A stretch of 64,000 bases of DNA from NCBI RefSeq assembly GCF_038150125.1, contig NZ_JBBVMF010000001.1, forward strand, positions 124,001-188,000. Direction: 5' to 3'. Positions 7,970-16,615 of this stretch are shown piece after piece. The notes beneath the pieces are model-generated. The model worked only from the letters and a program-made list of their open reading frames with translations. It did not search any database and had not been told where the DNA came from. The position numbers were made by a program, and so were the translations under genes. Origin of the DNA: SW132 sp038150125 (GTDB lineage Bacteria; Bacteroidota; Rhodothermia; Balneolales; Balneolaceae). Within the stretch, counting starts at the first letter, position 1, and each line of letters begins with the position of its first letter.

Positions 7970-10411
7970 TCACCGACGAATCTGGAAAATGGTATTCGTC
8001 ACAATAGCCGCCATGGAGATAATGGTAGAATAGATGGCAATTCGTTCTTGGGGACTCATTTCTGCTGCTTCCTCTTTTGTTGGAATAACAATTGTGGCCC
8101 CGGGTTCTATTGGAGGGTTGTTTCTAAAGAATAGAAAGCGTTTCGACCGATCCACTTCCCCATTGGCATACACCACGTACGCCCTCTTTTTTAATGCTTG
8201 ATCGGTGTAGCCGCCGGCTTTATCCACGGCGTCACGAAGAGATAACCCGTCTTCATACCGAACCTGAACCGGAAACAGAACTTCGCCTTCTACTCTGACT
8301 GTCTGAAGCTCAGCGGGAATCTCCAGGACATCACCCGGCTCAAGTTTGAGGTCATCAGCACTGCCGGGGTTTCTCATGATGTCAACCAGACGAATTCCTA
8401 CCTTCGAGCTACCCCGCCTATTTAATTGAATTTCTTCATCCAGAGACTCTAATTCTCGGAGTGTCTGTTCGTCTCCATTTGGATCTCTCGATAAAGAAGC
8501 TCCTTCCGGATACGCAAACTCCGACATACCACCGGCCCACTCTATCAAGTCGCTGATTCGGGCATCACGGCTGTCGAGCACATAGCTGCCGGGAAAATTA
8601 ACTTCTCCCTGGATCTGCACGGATTGTTGAGCCCTGTAATTTGGCATGGTTCTAACCAATATCTGGTCAAACGGCTGTAGCTTAAAGTCTTCGTCTCCGG
8701 TATCAAATTCCAGGTTCTCATCAATGTCGAAACTAAACCTTTCGGCAAGCTGATTTCCTTTTGTGAACCGGTCTTCACCCGTCAGGCGGCGGCTGAGTTC
8801 AATTCTATATGGGGCCGCTGATTCCCGGAATCCATCAGCAAGATAAATGGCGTCACTAATCGTTAGATTCTCAACATAGGCAAACTCTCCGCCCTCATTG
8901 ACCGCCCCGCTCACCTGGATGGTATACTCTTCACGCAGATCAAAGAGTGATGATATTTGAACGATATCATCTCGCCTGAGGGTAATATCATCCGATACAC
9001 CGTTCATCACATCAGCTACAGAAAATGCAAGCGTTCGGACTGTGAGATCGTCCTGGGTTCTGAAAATCACGCCGCGCTGCATGTACGCATCTTCCCGTAA
9101 CCCGGAGGCTTTCTCAATCAAATCAGTTAGCATCATGTCTTCATCCAGCTCATATTCTCCTTCGCGAAAAACAGCGCCTCGGATCGACACACGGTTTTCA
9201 TACCGGTCCAGCAGCTCACCCACCCGAATTTCATCACCGCTGCGCAAAACAAGGTCAGCACCCTCGGGCCATCTGACATCCGATATGCTTCGCTGAATGT
9301 CTGTGTTTCGCCGGAGAACCAATCGCCGTGTAAATGCACGATCTGTAAAACCACTGGCATATTCAATGAGGTCGGCGAGTGTTTCGTCTTCCGTCATTTC
9401 AAAAACAGCAGGTTGCTTTACCTCTCCCCTCAGCTCTACTCTGCTGATGTACGGATCAATTTTGATGATATCCTGGTCTCGTAGTCGGATATTATCGCAC
9501 TGATCTCCATATACCAAGAAGTCATAAATATCGAGCGTGGCGGCAATCTCATTGCCTCGAATAATCTGAATGTCCCGGAATGTACCTGAATTCGTTGGTC
9601 CACCGGATGCATACAGCGCATTGAACACTGTTGCAAGGGATGAGATCGTGTAGGTTCCGGGTTGATTCACTTCACCGAGAATGGTCACCTTAATACTTCG
9701 CACATTTCCCAGGGACACATCCGCATAGGTGGTGGCATTTTGCGGATTATTTGGCCGGAGACCGGAATAAATATCCTGCAGGCGGCTTAAAATTCTGTCG
9801 CGTGCATCCTGGATACTGAGACCGGACAGCTGAATAGGGCCAAGACTGGGAATTCGAACGACTCCTTCCGGCGTGATGGTCAGATCATAATTAGCCTCTG
9901 CCGCTCCCCAGATATTAATCACGATTTCATCACCCACACCAAGTGTATAATCGATGGGCGTTGGAATATTGAATGAAGGTTCAAACGTGATGGACCGGTC
10001 CCTGAACAGGTTTGAACCAAATACACGAAGCTGGCGGTCCGGCTGTTCAACTGCCGATGTCCGGACCATATCGTCCCCTCCCTCAGTCATCGTTTCTACC
10101 TGGCGAAGGCTGCCCGTTTGCGTTTCTGACACATCGGAATCCGTTTGAGATCTTACCTGGTTTAGGCGGGATTGCAGTTTTGATACCTCGGCTGCCGGCA
10201 TGCCGCGGCTCTGTGCAAGAGCACTAATTTCCTGAACGCCGAGGTTTTCTTCCTGCGCCCGCTCCCAGACCTGCCGAATTTGTGCATCCGAGAGATCGTC
10301 GACATTGACCGATGCAAAATCGATTCCGCCGAGATTTTGAGCATTGAGCTGAATTGTAAATAACAGGCAAAATAGGGCAGCAAATACTCCTGATAGCCGA
10401 ATAAATTTCAT
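7970..10411 (-). CDS. SLBB-domain polysaccharide export protein (Wza/OPX family)
   Basis: 813 residues from the ATG at 10411. An upstream in-frame start at 10498 is rejected because MKFIRLSGVFAALFCLLFTI begins a normal signal peptide ending LNAQ. After a coiled, Gln-rich segment (residues about 30-115) comes the polysaccharide export domain (YTLGVGDEIVINIWGAAEA, then TITPEGVVRIPSLGPIQLSG). A series of SLBB beta-grasp repeats follows, each with a V.I.GEV..PG.Y-like pattern, and the C-terminus ends in a hydrophobic segment (IYSTIISMAAIVTNTIF). OPX proteins form the outer-membrane or periplasmic channel for capsule and exopolysaccharide. This one is at the long, many-SLBB end of the family. No glycosyltransferases or Wzc kinase lie next to it, so its partner locus is elsewhere. 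A hairpin array lies 136 bases upstream. Confidence 0.9.
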   Translation of the reverse strand: MKFIRLSGVFAALFCLLFTIQLNAQNLGGIDFASVNVDDLSDAQIRQVWERAQEENLGVQEISALAQSRGMPAAEVSKLQSRLNQVRSQTDSDVSETQTGSLRQVETMTEGGDDMVRTSAVEQPDRQLRVFGSNLFRDRSITFEPSFNIPTPIDYTLGVGDEIVINIWGAAEANYDLTITPEGVVRIPSLGPIQLSGLSIQDARDRILSRLQDIYSGLRPNNPQNATTYADVSLGNVRSIKVTILGEVNQPGTYTISSLATVFNALYASGGPTNSGTFRDIQIIRGNEIAATLDIYDFLVYGDQCDNIRLRDQDIIKIDPYISRVELRGEVKQPAVFEMTEDETLADLIEYASGFTDRAFTRRLVLRRNTDIQRSISDVRWPEGADLVLRSGDEIRVGELLDRYENRVSIRGAVFREGEYELDEDMMLTDLIEKASGLREDAYMQRGVIFRTQDDLTVRTLAFSVADVMNGVSDDITLRRDDIVQISSLFDLREEYTIQVSGAVNEGGEFAYVENLTISDAIYLADGFRESAAPYRIELSRRLTGEDRFTKGNQLAERFSFDIDENLEFDTGDEDFKLQPFDQILVRTMPNYRAQQSVQIQGEVNFPGSYVLDSRDARISDLIEWAGGMSEFAYPEGASLSRDPNGDEQTLRELESLDEEIQLNRRGSSKVGIRLVDIMRNPGSADDLKLEPGDVLEIPAELQTVRVEGEVLFPVQVRYEDGLSLRDAVDKAGGYTDQALKKRAYVVYANGEVDRSKRFLFFRNNPPIEPGATIVIPTKEEAAEMSPQERIAIYSTIISMAAIVTNTIFQIRR

Positions 10412-10546
10412 GTAACAATTGTTTGATGGAAAATTTTGTAGTCCCAAAGATAGAAAATTAAAAAGATTTAACGAATGTGTTTTGTACTGAATAATCATTC
10501 TTTGAAAAACTACTAAAAGTTTGTCAAATATCGTGCCAATCAGTGA

Positions 10547-11276
10547 AAGGTTGAGGCTTCGGTGGTTGTTACAGAGAGCCTTAGCCTTTAGTCGCCCTGT
10601 CTTTGTCGCGGAATTGACTGCCTTTTCGAAGCAGGTTGAGGCTGAGGGATGTTGTTACAGAGAACCTAAACCTTTAGTAGCTCTGTCGTTGTCGCGGAAT
10701 TGGCTGCCTTTTCGAAGCAGGCTGAGGCTGATGGATGTTGTTACAGAGAACCTCAGCCTTTAGTAGTTTTGTATGTGTCGCCACATATCGTGACTTCACG
10801 AAAAAGGTTAAGGCTGGGGATTTCGAAACGGAGAACCTCAACCTTAAGTAACTTCGATCAGGCCGCCGAATAACGTGACTTTTCAAAGAAGGTTGAGGCT
10901 TAGTGAAGTCGAAACGAAGACCCTCAACCTTTAGTAGTTTTGTATGTGTCGCCAAATATCGTGACTTCACGGAGAAGGTTAAGGTTGGGGATTTCGAAAC
11001 TGAGAACCTCAACCTTGAGTAACTTCGATCTGGCCGCCGAATAACGTGACTTTTTTAAGAAGGTTGAGGTTGAGGGATGTTGATACAGAGAACCTCAGCC
11101 TTTAGTAATTACGGCTAGGTCGCCGCATTTCGTTACTAAAAGGTGAAGGTTGAGGTTGAGAAGTGCTGACACGAAGAACCTCAACCTTAAGTAACTTCAG
11201 TCAGATCGCCGCATTTCGCGACTTCAAGGAGAAGGTTAAGGCTAAGTGAAGTTGATACAGAGAACCTCAGCCCCAA
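10547..11276. repeat. Hairpin array 1: nine units with an 85-86 bp period
   Basis: The motif AGGTTGAGG or a close variant starts at 10548, 10633, 10719, 10805, 10890, 10976, 11061, 11147 and 11233, giving spacings of 85, 86, 86, 85, 86, 85, 86 and 86. Each unit has a 5' arm (AGGTTGAGGCT type), a loop of about 25 bases with GTTGTTACAGAGAA-like sequence, a complementary 3' arm (CCTCAGCCTT or CCTCAACCTT), then a linker of about 40 bases with CGCC near its middle. Linkers of units 3 and 5 match each other, as do those of 4 and 6, so part of the array is built of 171-bp double units. The last 3' arm ends just before the GNAT-like gene's stop codon at 11278. No long gene is present. Frames open through it reflect that 171 is a multiple of three. 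Confidence 0.92.
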
Positions 11277-11277
11277 C

Positions 11278-12423
11278 TCAACACTCCCACTTATACGTTC
11301 GATGCGTCTTATGATGATAGCAGCCCAGTGCTTCGAGGCTGCGCTGCATGAGCCAGTTTTTTTCGCTGACCCATGCGCCTTCAAGGTATTCGAGAGATGG
11401 GCAGGCGGCTTTGGTCATTTGGATACCACGAATGAAGACGAGCGCTTCGAGGCCTTTTTTGCGATACTCCGGCAGCGTTCCAAATACGAGGGTCCGGAGG
11501 CGGCATGCCCTTCGTTTAAGCAGAAAAAGTCGCGGAATCTGCCACCAGTGCATTCGTCCGCCGGTTTTTTTTGATACCTGGTTCAGATCGGGAATAGAAA
11601 CCACAAACGAGGCCGGAACGCCATCAATCGATGCAATAAGAACACTGTCGTTTATGACGATGCGCTTCATTTGATTCACCATCTCCATCACCGTCTCGCG
11701 GGTCAGCTCCGTGAACTCGTGTTCCCGATCTACAATATCCTGGTCGGCCCAGGCGCGGTTGTAGATATTTCGGATCGCTTCGGCATCTTTTTCCGGGTTT
11801 TTAAAATTGACGGGACGAATCTCCACATTCAGCCGATCTTCTATCCTGTCGGTAATCTTCACGAGCCGTTCAGGCAGCGGCTGATCAAAATCTCGCCGGT
11901 AGCTCCAGTGATCATCCAGTTTCTCCGCGCCTGACGCTTCTACCAACTCTTTGTAATAGGCGTGATGATAGTGCATGCCGTAGATGGGCTCCTCATCAAA
12001 ATTCTCAACGAGTAGTCCCCAGAAGTTGTCATTTTCACCAAAATTGATGGGACCCCGAAATGCATTGTACCCTCTTTGTTGATGCCAGCCGGATGCAAAT
12101 TCAATGACGCCATTCATCACCTGCTGATCATTCACAAGTTCCAAAAATCCAATCCCACCCATTGTCGGATCCAGAACCGCATCGCGTTTAGGCTGGTTCA
12201 TCAGCGCAAATCGGGCAACCGGTTGATTAGCCTCATCAAACATGAGAAACCGTTCGCACTCCCCTGTCTTAAAAAAAGAATTTTTATCGGGATCAAAAAT
12301 TTTCTCTATTTCAAACCTGAAAGGAGGAATCCAAGCAGGCGTATCTTTATAGAGTTTAGCCTGAAATGAATGAAACAGCTCAACGCCTTCATTGTCAGTA
12401 ATCTTTTCAAATCTGTATGCCAT
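11278..12423 (-). CDS. GNAT-like N-acetyltransferase family protein
   Basis: 381 residues, cytosolic, no signal peptide. It starts MAYRFEKITDNEGVELFHSF. The C-terminal half has the look of a GNAT fold, with a hydrophobic beta strand before RLRTLVFGTLPEYRKKGLEA (about residues 308-327); the RKKGLEA part corresponds to the acetyl-CoA-binding R/Q-x-x-G-x-G/A loop. The N-terminal part (FRGPINFGENDNFWGLL) matches a conserved family in Bacteroidota annotated only as GNAT or hypothetical. The substrate is unknown. It is monocistronic, and its 3' end runs into hairpin array 1, so any transcript leaving the gene carries the arrayed hairpins. Confidence 0.65.
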   Translation of the reverse strand: MAYRFEKITDNEGVELFHSFQAKLYKDTPAWIPPFRFEIEKIFDPDKNSFFKTGECERFLMFDEANQPVARFALMNQPKRDAVLDPTMGGIGFLELVNDQQVMNGVIEFASGWHQQRGYNAFRGPINFGENDNFWGLLVENFDEEPIYGMHYHHAYYKELVEASGAEKLDDHWSYRRDFDQPLPERLVKITDRIEDRLNVEIRPVNFKNPEKDAEAIRNIYNRAWADQDIVDREHEFTELTRETVMEMVNQMKRIVINDSVLIASIDGVPASFVVSIPDLNQVSKKTGGRMHWWQIPRLFLLKRRACRLRTLVFGTLPEYRKKGLEALVFIRGIQMTKAACPSLEYLEGAWVSEKNWLMQRSLEALGCYHHKTHRTYKWEC

Positions 12424-12675
12424 CAGAGTTCAGCAATTCTTACATTTAAAGATGCGACTAACAAATCTGAGCTCGACTATAGTTAAGGGATAATGCTCTC
12501 CCCTCCTGTGTAAGGAGGGGCCGGAAGTGGTTGCCCAAAAGTTGTTTGAATTCGAACCCAGATTTAAGCCATTATTTACGTCGCAAGTATAATCAATACA
12601 ACACACATTGTTTAATTATTTTGCTGATAATGCATCGGTTGTTGTTCTAAAAAACCATTTTAAGAAGCCAATCCA
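12424..12675. promoter_or_regulatory. Divergent promoter region with a small C-rich hairpin
   Basis: 252 bases between divergent genes. A hairpin CCCCTCCTGTGTAAGGAGGGG lies near 12501. It resembles the C-rich stems scattered through the window. No promoter boxes could be assigned. Confidence 0.35.
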
Positions 12676-13116
12676 ATGAGTAAAAAAGGATGGATTACAT
12701 TACTACTGTTTGTGTGCTGCCTGATGGCTGCCACACTTCATGTTCAAGTTGAACCGGGACCAGAACCAATCCTTCATTCGCCGGCACAGCTTGATTCACT
12801 GCTTGCTCAAACGACATATGATTTCAGGGTACCGGCAGAACACATTCGAATTCAGACGGTAAGGCATGATTCGTTGTTTCAGCGAAAGAATTACAGAATT
12901 CATGTTCCGCCTGGTTTTTCAAAAACGACGTTTCACCATCACCTGAGCGCACGGGTGTCGCCTCTGGATGTATCACTATATGGTGCCGTTCAATTTCCTG
13001 AAAGAGATTTAATTCTCAACGTACTTTACAATAACACCGTCTTTAGAACGATCACTCTTGAAACAGATCCGGATCTGGCGCTACAATCGTCCCCTATCCC
13101 GAGATTGCCCGACTAA
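12676..13116 (+). CDS. Small exported protein of unknown function
   Basis: 146 residues, not recognised. The N-terminus (MSKKGWITLLLFVCCLMAAT) is a single hydrophobic segment that acts as a signal peptide or membrane anchor, so the rest is periplasmic. The mature part alternates polar and hydrophobic residues in a beta-rich pattern (RIHVPPGFSKTTFHHHLSA, LILNVLYNNTVFRTITLE). There are no catalytic motifs. The ATG at 12676 is the only sensible start. It stands alone, divergent from the GNAT-like gene and followed by a repeat-bearing gap before the lipase. It is probably real because of its well-formed export signal. Confidence 0.6.
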   Translation: MSKKGWITLLLFVCCLMAATLHVQVEPGPEPILHSPAQLDSLLAQTTYDFRVPAEHIRIQTVRHDSLFQRKNYRIHVPPGFSKTTFHHHLSARVSPLDVSLYGAVQFPERDLILNVLYNNTVFRTITLETDPDLALQSSPIPRLPD

Positions 13117-13208
13117 CCTCTGAATTTGCAATGAACTGACTTAGGTCCGATCCTACAAGGTATCAACTAAAAACCAATAACTTTTTGACCAATACAAAGC
13201 TTATTTTG

Positions 13209-13254
13209 GAGTGTCCCCCTTTAAAGGGGGCAATGGGGGATGATCAGTTCTGTT
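13209..13254 (+). repeat. GTGTCCCCCTTT hairpin element, copy 1
   Basis: GTGTCCCCCTTTAAAGGGGG followed by CAATGGGGGATGAT, preceded by TTTATTTTGGA. The same block is at 39014-39050. The CCCCCTTTAAAGGGGG core is a perfect palindrome. Confidence 0.75.
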
Positions 13255-13290
13255 TCAGAACCAAGTTCAGGTCACCTCGTGACTAAGAAT

Positions 13291-13340
13291 TCTATCTTTT
13301 TCCGACCAAGAGGGTCGAGAAATAAACCACTTATGATAAA
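13291..13340 (+). repeat. GACCCAGAGGGTC-type repeat, copy 1
   Basis: ATCTTTTTCCGACCAAGAGG then GTCGAGAAATAAACCACTTA and TGATAAA. It matches 39142-39195 with a few substitutions. In both places it follows the GTGTCCCCCTTT element, so the two parts travel together. It ends 12 bases before the lipase ATG here, so it probably forms that gene's leader. Confidence 0.7.
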
Positions 13341-13352
13341 GTTACCTGTCTC

Positions 13353-14210
13353 ATGAAATTTATCGAACCACAAAAATTTCTGAAAAAATTTGAGCTGCTT
13401 GATTTCCCCCAGCCTGAAATTCTGCAACTTCAATACCCGGTGTTTATGTGTCACGGCTACGGCGGAATTGCAGGGTTGGTTCGCCCCGCTCCTATTCACG
13501 AACCCTGCATGACGCTTCGGAGTCATGGAATTCATGCATTTGCACCCAACATCGTGCCTTATGCCACAATATCTACCCGGGCTGAGCAGTGGGCGGAAAA
13601 AATTGAACAGCTCCAGGAACAGTATGGATATAAAAAATTCAATGTCGTTGGCCACAGTATGGGCGGATTGGATATGCGGTACGCTATCTCTAAACTCAAT
13701 ATTGCAGATTCAGTAGCGTCGTTAACAACGATTGCCACGCCTCACAGGGGAACAAGCCTGGCTGAGCTTGTACTCACCACTCCCGGATTGCTCCGTGAAA
13801 AACTCGGGGAAGTCTTCGATTGGTTTGGGGAAAGTATCTTTCCTAATGCAAAAAGCAACGCCGTAGCAGCTGTTGAACAGCTCACAAGAGATTATGTAAT
13901 AAACGAATTTAACCCGGCGGTACCGGATCACAAAGAAGTCTCCTACTTCTCATTCAGCGCTGCAGTCGGGCGGGGGACCAATCATCCGCTAAACCCAATC
14001 TATCGCTACCAGAACATGCACATCTACAAGCAGGAAGGCCTGAATGATTCCTTTGTATCTGTCGAAAGTTCCGCATGGGGAAAACATCTTCAAACCGCGC
14101 CCCTCAGCCACATGGAACAGCTGGATCTGCAGGTCAGCAGGGAGCGAAAAAAATATGTAGAACACTTTTGGCTGGACTTGGTGGAGAATCTTCGGGAGAA
14201 GGGGTTGTAG
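13353..14210 (+). CDS. Alpha/beta-hydrolase, triacylglycerol-lipase-like
   Basis: 285 residues with no signal peptide. HGYGGIAG (about residue 31) supplies the oxyanion-hole HG, and VVGHSMGGLDMRYAI (about residue 97) is the nucleophile elbow with the catalytic Ser. An acidic residue and a late His (SHMEQLD, about residue 255) can complete the triad. It fits the bacterial lipase/esterase group with GHSMGG elbows, also close to LipA-type lipases and phospholipid acyl hydrolases. Substrate length preference is unknown. The last codons (REKGL, TAG at 14208-14210) lie inside the first unit of hairpin array 2, so the repeat encodes the C-terminal residues. It is convergent with surE across the array. 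Confidence 0.8.
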   Translation: MKFIEPQKFLKKFELLDFPQPEILQLQYPVFMCHGYGGIAGLVRPAPIHEPCMTLRSHGIHAFAPNIVPYATISTRAEQWAEKIEQLQEQYGYKKFNVVGHSMGGLDMRYAISKLNIADSVASLTTIATPHRGTSLAELVLTTPGLLREKLGEVFDWFGESIFPNAKSNAVAAVEQLTRDYVINEFNPAVPDHKEVSYFSFSAAVGRGTNHPLNPIYRYQNMHIYKQEGLNDSFVSVESSAWGKHLQTAPLSHMEQLDLQVSRERKKYVEHFWLDLVENLREKGL

Positions 14211-14833
14211 GGATTGAAACGGAGAACCTCAGCCTTAAGGAGTTTCGAGTGGGCTTTTGAATTCGCTGCCTTTTCAGAAGAGGTTGAGGTTTAGGAGAGT
14301 TGTAACAAAGAGCCTCAGCCTTAAGGAGTTTCGAGTGGGCAATAGAAGCCGCTGCCATTGCGGATAAGGTTGAGGTTGAGGAAAGCTTGAACAAAGAGCC
14401 TCAGCCTTTAGTAATCTTGAGAGGACATCAAAATTCGCCTCCCTTTCAGAGAAGGTTGAGGAGGGTTGAAACGGAGAACCATAGCCTTCAGTAGTTTCGA
14501 TTGGGCAACAGAAGCCGCTGCCTTTGCGGAGAAGGTTGAGGTTTAGAAGGGTTGCAACATAGAGCCTCAGCCTTGAGTAAATTATGAGAAGGCATCAGAA
14601 TTCGCTGCCATTTCAGAAAAGGTTAAGGTTTAGTAAATCTGAAATAGAGAACCTCAGCCTTTAGTAATTCTGTGTGCAATAGGAATGAGATTGCTTTTTC
14701 GAAATAGGTTGAGGTTTAGGAGGATTGCAATATAGAACCTCAGCCTTAAGTAATTTTGAGAGGGCATCAGAAATCACTGCCTCTTCGGAGAAGGTTGAGG
14801 TTTAGAAAAACTGTACCAAAGTACCTGCCTTTA
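14197..14833. repeat. Hairpin array 2: eight units with a mostly 86-bp period
   Basis: Motif starts at 14200 (degenerate), 14281, 14367, 14453, 14533, 14620, 14706 and 14792. Spacings are 81, 86, 86, 80, 87, 86 and 86. It has the same hairpin (AGGTTGAGGTTTAGG, loop with AACAAAGAG, CCTCAGCCTT) and the same orientation as array 1, about 3 kb away. The linkers differ from array 1 (GTTTCGAGTGGGC, AAGCCGCTGCC) and again alternate: units 2 and 4 match each other, as do 3, 5 and 7. It fills the space between convergent lipase and surE exactly. The lipase stop lies in the first unit and the surE stop in the last 3' arm. Confidence 0.92.
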
Positions 14834-15595
14834 AAGCTCCACATCTTTCATTCTTTCAAGCAGATCTCTGGCAGTGAGGTCGTATTGGATGGGTGTTAAT
14901 GACGCGTACCCGTCATCCAGTGCCTCAATATCGGTTCCGCCGGTTTTTTCGAGAAGCTCAAATTTGCCGGTCATCCAGTAATAGTCGCGGTTATTGGGAT
15001 CGACGCGGCCTTCGAACTCCTCAACATACCGGCTCTTGGCCTGGTGTGCCCATTTAATTCCTTTTAAAGGACCGGACGGTGCATTCACATTAAGGGTCAC
15101 CCCTTTTTCCAGACCATTTTCCAATACGAATCGGATCACTTTTCGGGCAACTTCCTTGCATCCTGACAGATCTGCATCCTCATCAAAATCGGTACACGAA
15201 AATGCAATGGATGGGTACCCCAGGACGGTGCCTTCCGTTGCGGCGCTTACAGTTCCGGAGTAGATAATATTGATTCCTGCGTTACTACCGTGATTAATCC
15301 CGCTCACCACAAGGTCCGGTTTGCGGTCCAAAAGCTGATTATGAGCCAGCTTAATGCAGTCGGCCGGGGTGCCGTTGACAGACTTCCCTTTAAAACGCCC
15401 ATCGAACGTAAACTCCTGAGCACGCAATGGAGTAGTAACTGTAATAGCATGACCCACCGCGCTCTGCTGGCGGTCTGGGGCCACAACCTGAACCTCCCCG
15501 AATTCTGAGGCCGTATCTGCCAGTGCTTTTATTCCGTTTGAAAAAATACCATCATCATTACAAACAAGTATCAGAGGTTGCTTCTTAGCCGTCAT
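14831..15595 (-). CDS. surE: 5'/3'-nucleotidase SurE
   Basis: 254 residues. It hydrolyses nucleoside monophosphates and needs a divalent metal. The N-terminal metal site is the canonical LVCNDDGIFSNGIKAL (Asp-Asp of NDDG at about residues 14-15). It is followed by VVAPDRQQSAVGHAIT with the Ser metal ligand, NGTPADCIKL and VSGINHGSNAG with the Asn ligand. These are all conserved SurE blocks, and the length is typical. The ATG at 15595 gives the usual short N-terminus before NDDG. The stop codon (14831-14833) falls within the last hairpin arm of array 2. Confidence 0.95.
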   Translation of the reverse strand: MTAKKQPLILVCNDDGIFSNGIKALADTASEFGEVQVVAPDRQQSAVGHAITVTTPLRAQEFTFDGRFKGKSVNGTPADCIKLAHNQLLDRKPDLVVSGINHGSNAGINIIYSGTVSAATEGTVLGYPSIAFSCTDFDEDADLSGCKEVARKVIRFVLENGLEKGVTLNVNAPSGPLKGIKWAHQAKSRYVEEFEGRVDPNNRDYYWMTGKFELLEKTGGTDIEALDDGYASLTPIQYDLTARDLLERMKDVEL

Positions 15596-15654
15596 TCAGA
15601 ATATATATTTTTTAAGTTTTAAAGGGATTATGTAGAGAATGAATATTAATTATA

Positions 15655-15746
15655 GTCATCCCGGCCTTTGAGCCGGGATCTCCAATCACTGCATAGAATT
15701 GGTCTTAAATAAATTATGGAGATGCCGGATCGGGGTCCGGCATGAC
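15655..15746. repeat. GTCATCCCGG nested-palindrome element
   Basis: A 92-bp inverted repeat: GTCATCCCGG...GGGATCTCC at the left and GGAGAT...TCCGGCATGAC at the right. Each half has its own hairpin (CCCGGC/GCCGGG and GCCGGA/TCCGGC). Related copies are at 31095, 39200 and 58998-59466. It lies upstream of surE. Confidence 0.85.
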
Positions 15747-15787
15747 AAACATTAGCCATCATCTACAATAACTCCAATAGACTAAGA

Positions 15788-16615
15788 TTAATTATATCGT
15801 TCATTTTCATTAGGGAAATCGCTCTCTTTAACATCGCTAATATATTGCTTTACAGCGCCCGTCATTTCACTGTGAAGATCGGCATACCGCCGCAAAAACC
15901 GCGGACTGAAATCTTTATTTAGTCCCAGCATGTCGTGTGTCACAAGCACTTGGCCATCACAGTGCGGACCAGCACCAATACCAATTGTTGGAATTGACAG
16001 TTCAGCCGTTACTTTTTCGGCTAAGGGTGATGGAATTTTCTCCAGAACGATTGAAAAGACACCTGCCTTTTCAAGCTTTTTAGCGTCTTCGAGTAGCTGC
16101 TCTGCCTCCTCTTCTTCTTTGGCACGTACCTTGTATGTGCCAAATTTGTAGATGCTTTGCGGCGTAAGACCAAGGTGCCCCATCACAGGGATTCCCGCAT
16201 CAACAATTTTTTTAACCGTTTTTGATATCGTTTTACCGCCCTCGAGTTTAACAGCATGGGCTCCGGCCTCTTTCATCATTCGCCCGGCGCTGATCAGTGC
16301 TTCTTTTGGCGTCACCTGATAGCTCATGAAGGGCAGATCGGCAATGACCAGCGCCCGCTCCACTCCGCGAACCACACACGATGTATGGTAGATCATGTGA
16401 TCAAGGGTCATTGGAACTGTCGTATCAAAACCGGCCATTACATTACTGGCGGAATCCCCCACGAGAATGACGTCAATGCCGGCTGAATCAACAATGCCTG
16501 CCATCGTGTAGTCATAAGCCGTCAGCATGCTGATCTTCTCGTTCTGCTGCTTCATTTGAACAACAGTCTGAGTCGTCACTTTATCCTGACGATCTGATCG
16601 TTTTTGACTGCTCAT
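15788..16615 (-). CDS. panB: 3-methyl-2-oxobutanoate hydroxymethyltransferase
   Basis: 275 residues. First committed step of pantothenate synthesis: transfers a hydroxymethyl group from 5,10-methylene-THF to 2-oxoisovalerate. It shows the family blocks: KISMLTAYDYTMAGIVDSAG, ILVGDSASNVMAGFDTT (metal-binding Asp in GDS), DLPFMSYQ, AVKLEGG, GHLGLTPQS and SIPTIGIGAGPHCDGQVLVTHD with the metal and substrate residues. The start codon overlaps the fabZ stop by four bases (ATGA, 16612-16615), so the two are translationally coupled; fabZ is upstream. The C-terminal tail of about 10 residues is unremarkable. Confidence 0.96.
   Translation of the reverse strand: MSSQKRSDRQDKVTTQTVVQMKQQNEKISMLTAYDYTMAGIVDSAGIDVILVGDSASNVMAGFDTTVPMTLDHMIYHTSCVVRGVERALVIADLPFMSYQVTPKEALISAGRMMKEAGAHAVKLEGGKTISKTVKKIVDAGIPVMGHLGLTPQSIYKFGTYKVRAKEEEEAEQLLEDAKKLEKAGVFSIVLEKIPSPLAEKVTAELSIPTIGIGAGPHCDGQVLVTHDMLGLNKDFSPRFLRRYADLHSEMTGAVKQYISDVKESDFPNENERYN

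Noticed and set aside
10674..11012. 112-residue repetitive protein on the minus strand
   Set aside because: It exists only because two hairpin units total 171 bp, a multiple of three. It has no signal or domain features, and the frame is not kept in array 2.
10547..11276. CRISPR array
   Set aside because: The repeated part is most of an 86-bp unit, imperfect, with linkers that are themselves repeated. CRISPR repeats are near-identical with unique spacers, and no cas genes are present.
14197..14833. Integron attC array
   Set aside because: The hairpins are regularly spaced, but no GTTRRRY/RYYYAAC core sites fit, there are no cassettes between units, and the only tyrosine recombinase is a housekeeping XerD far away.
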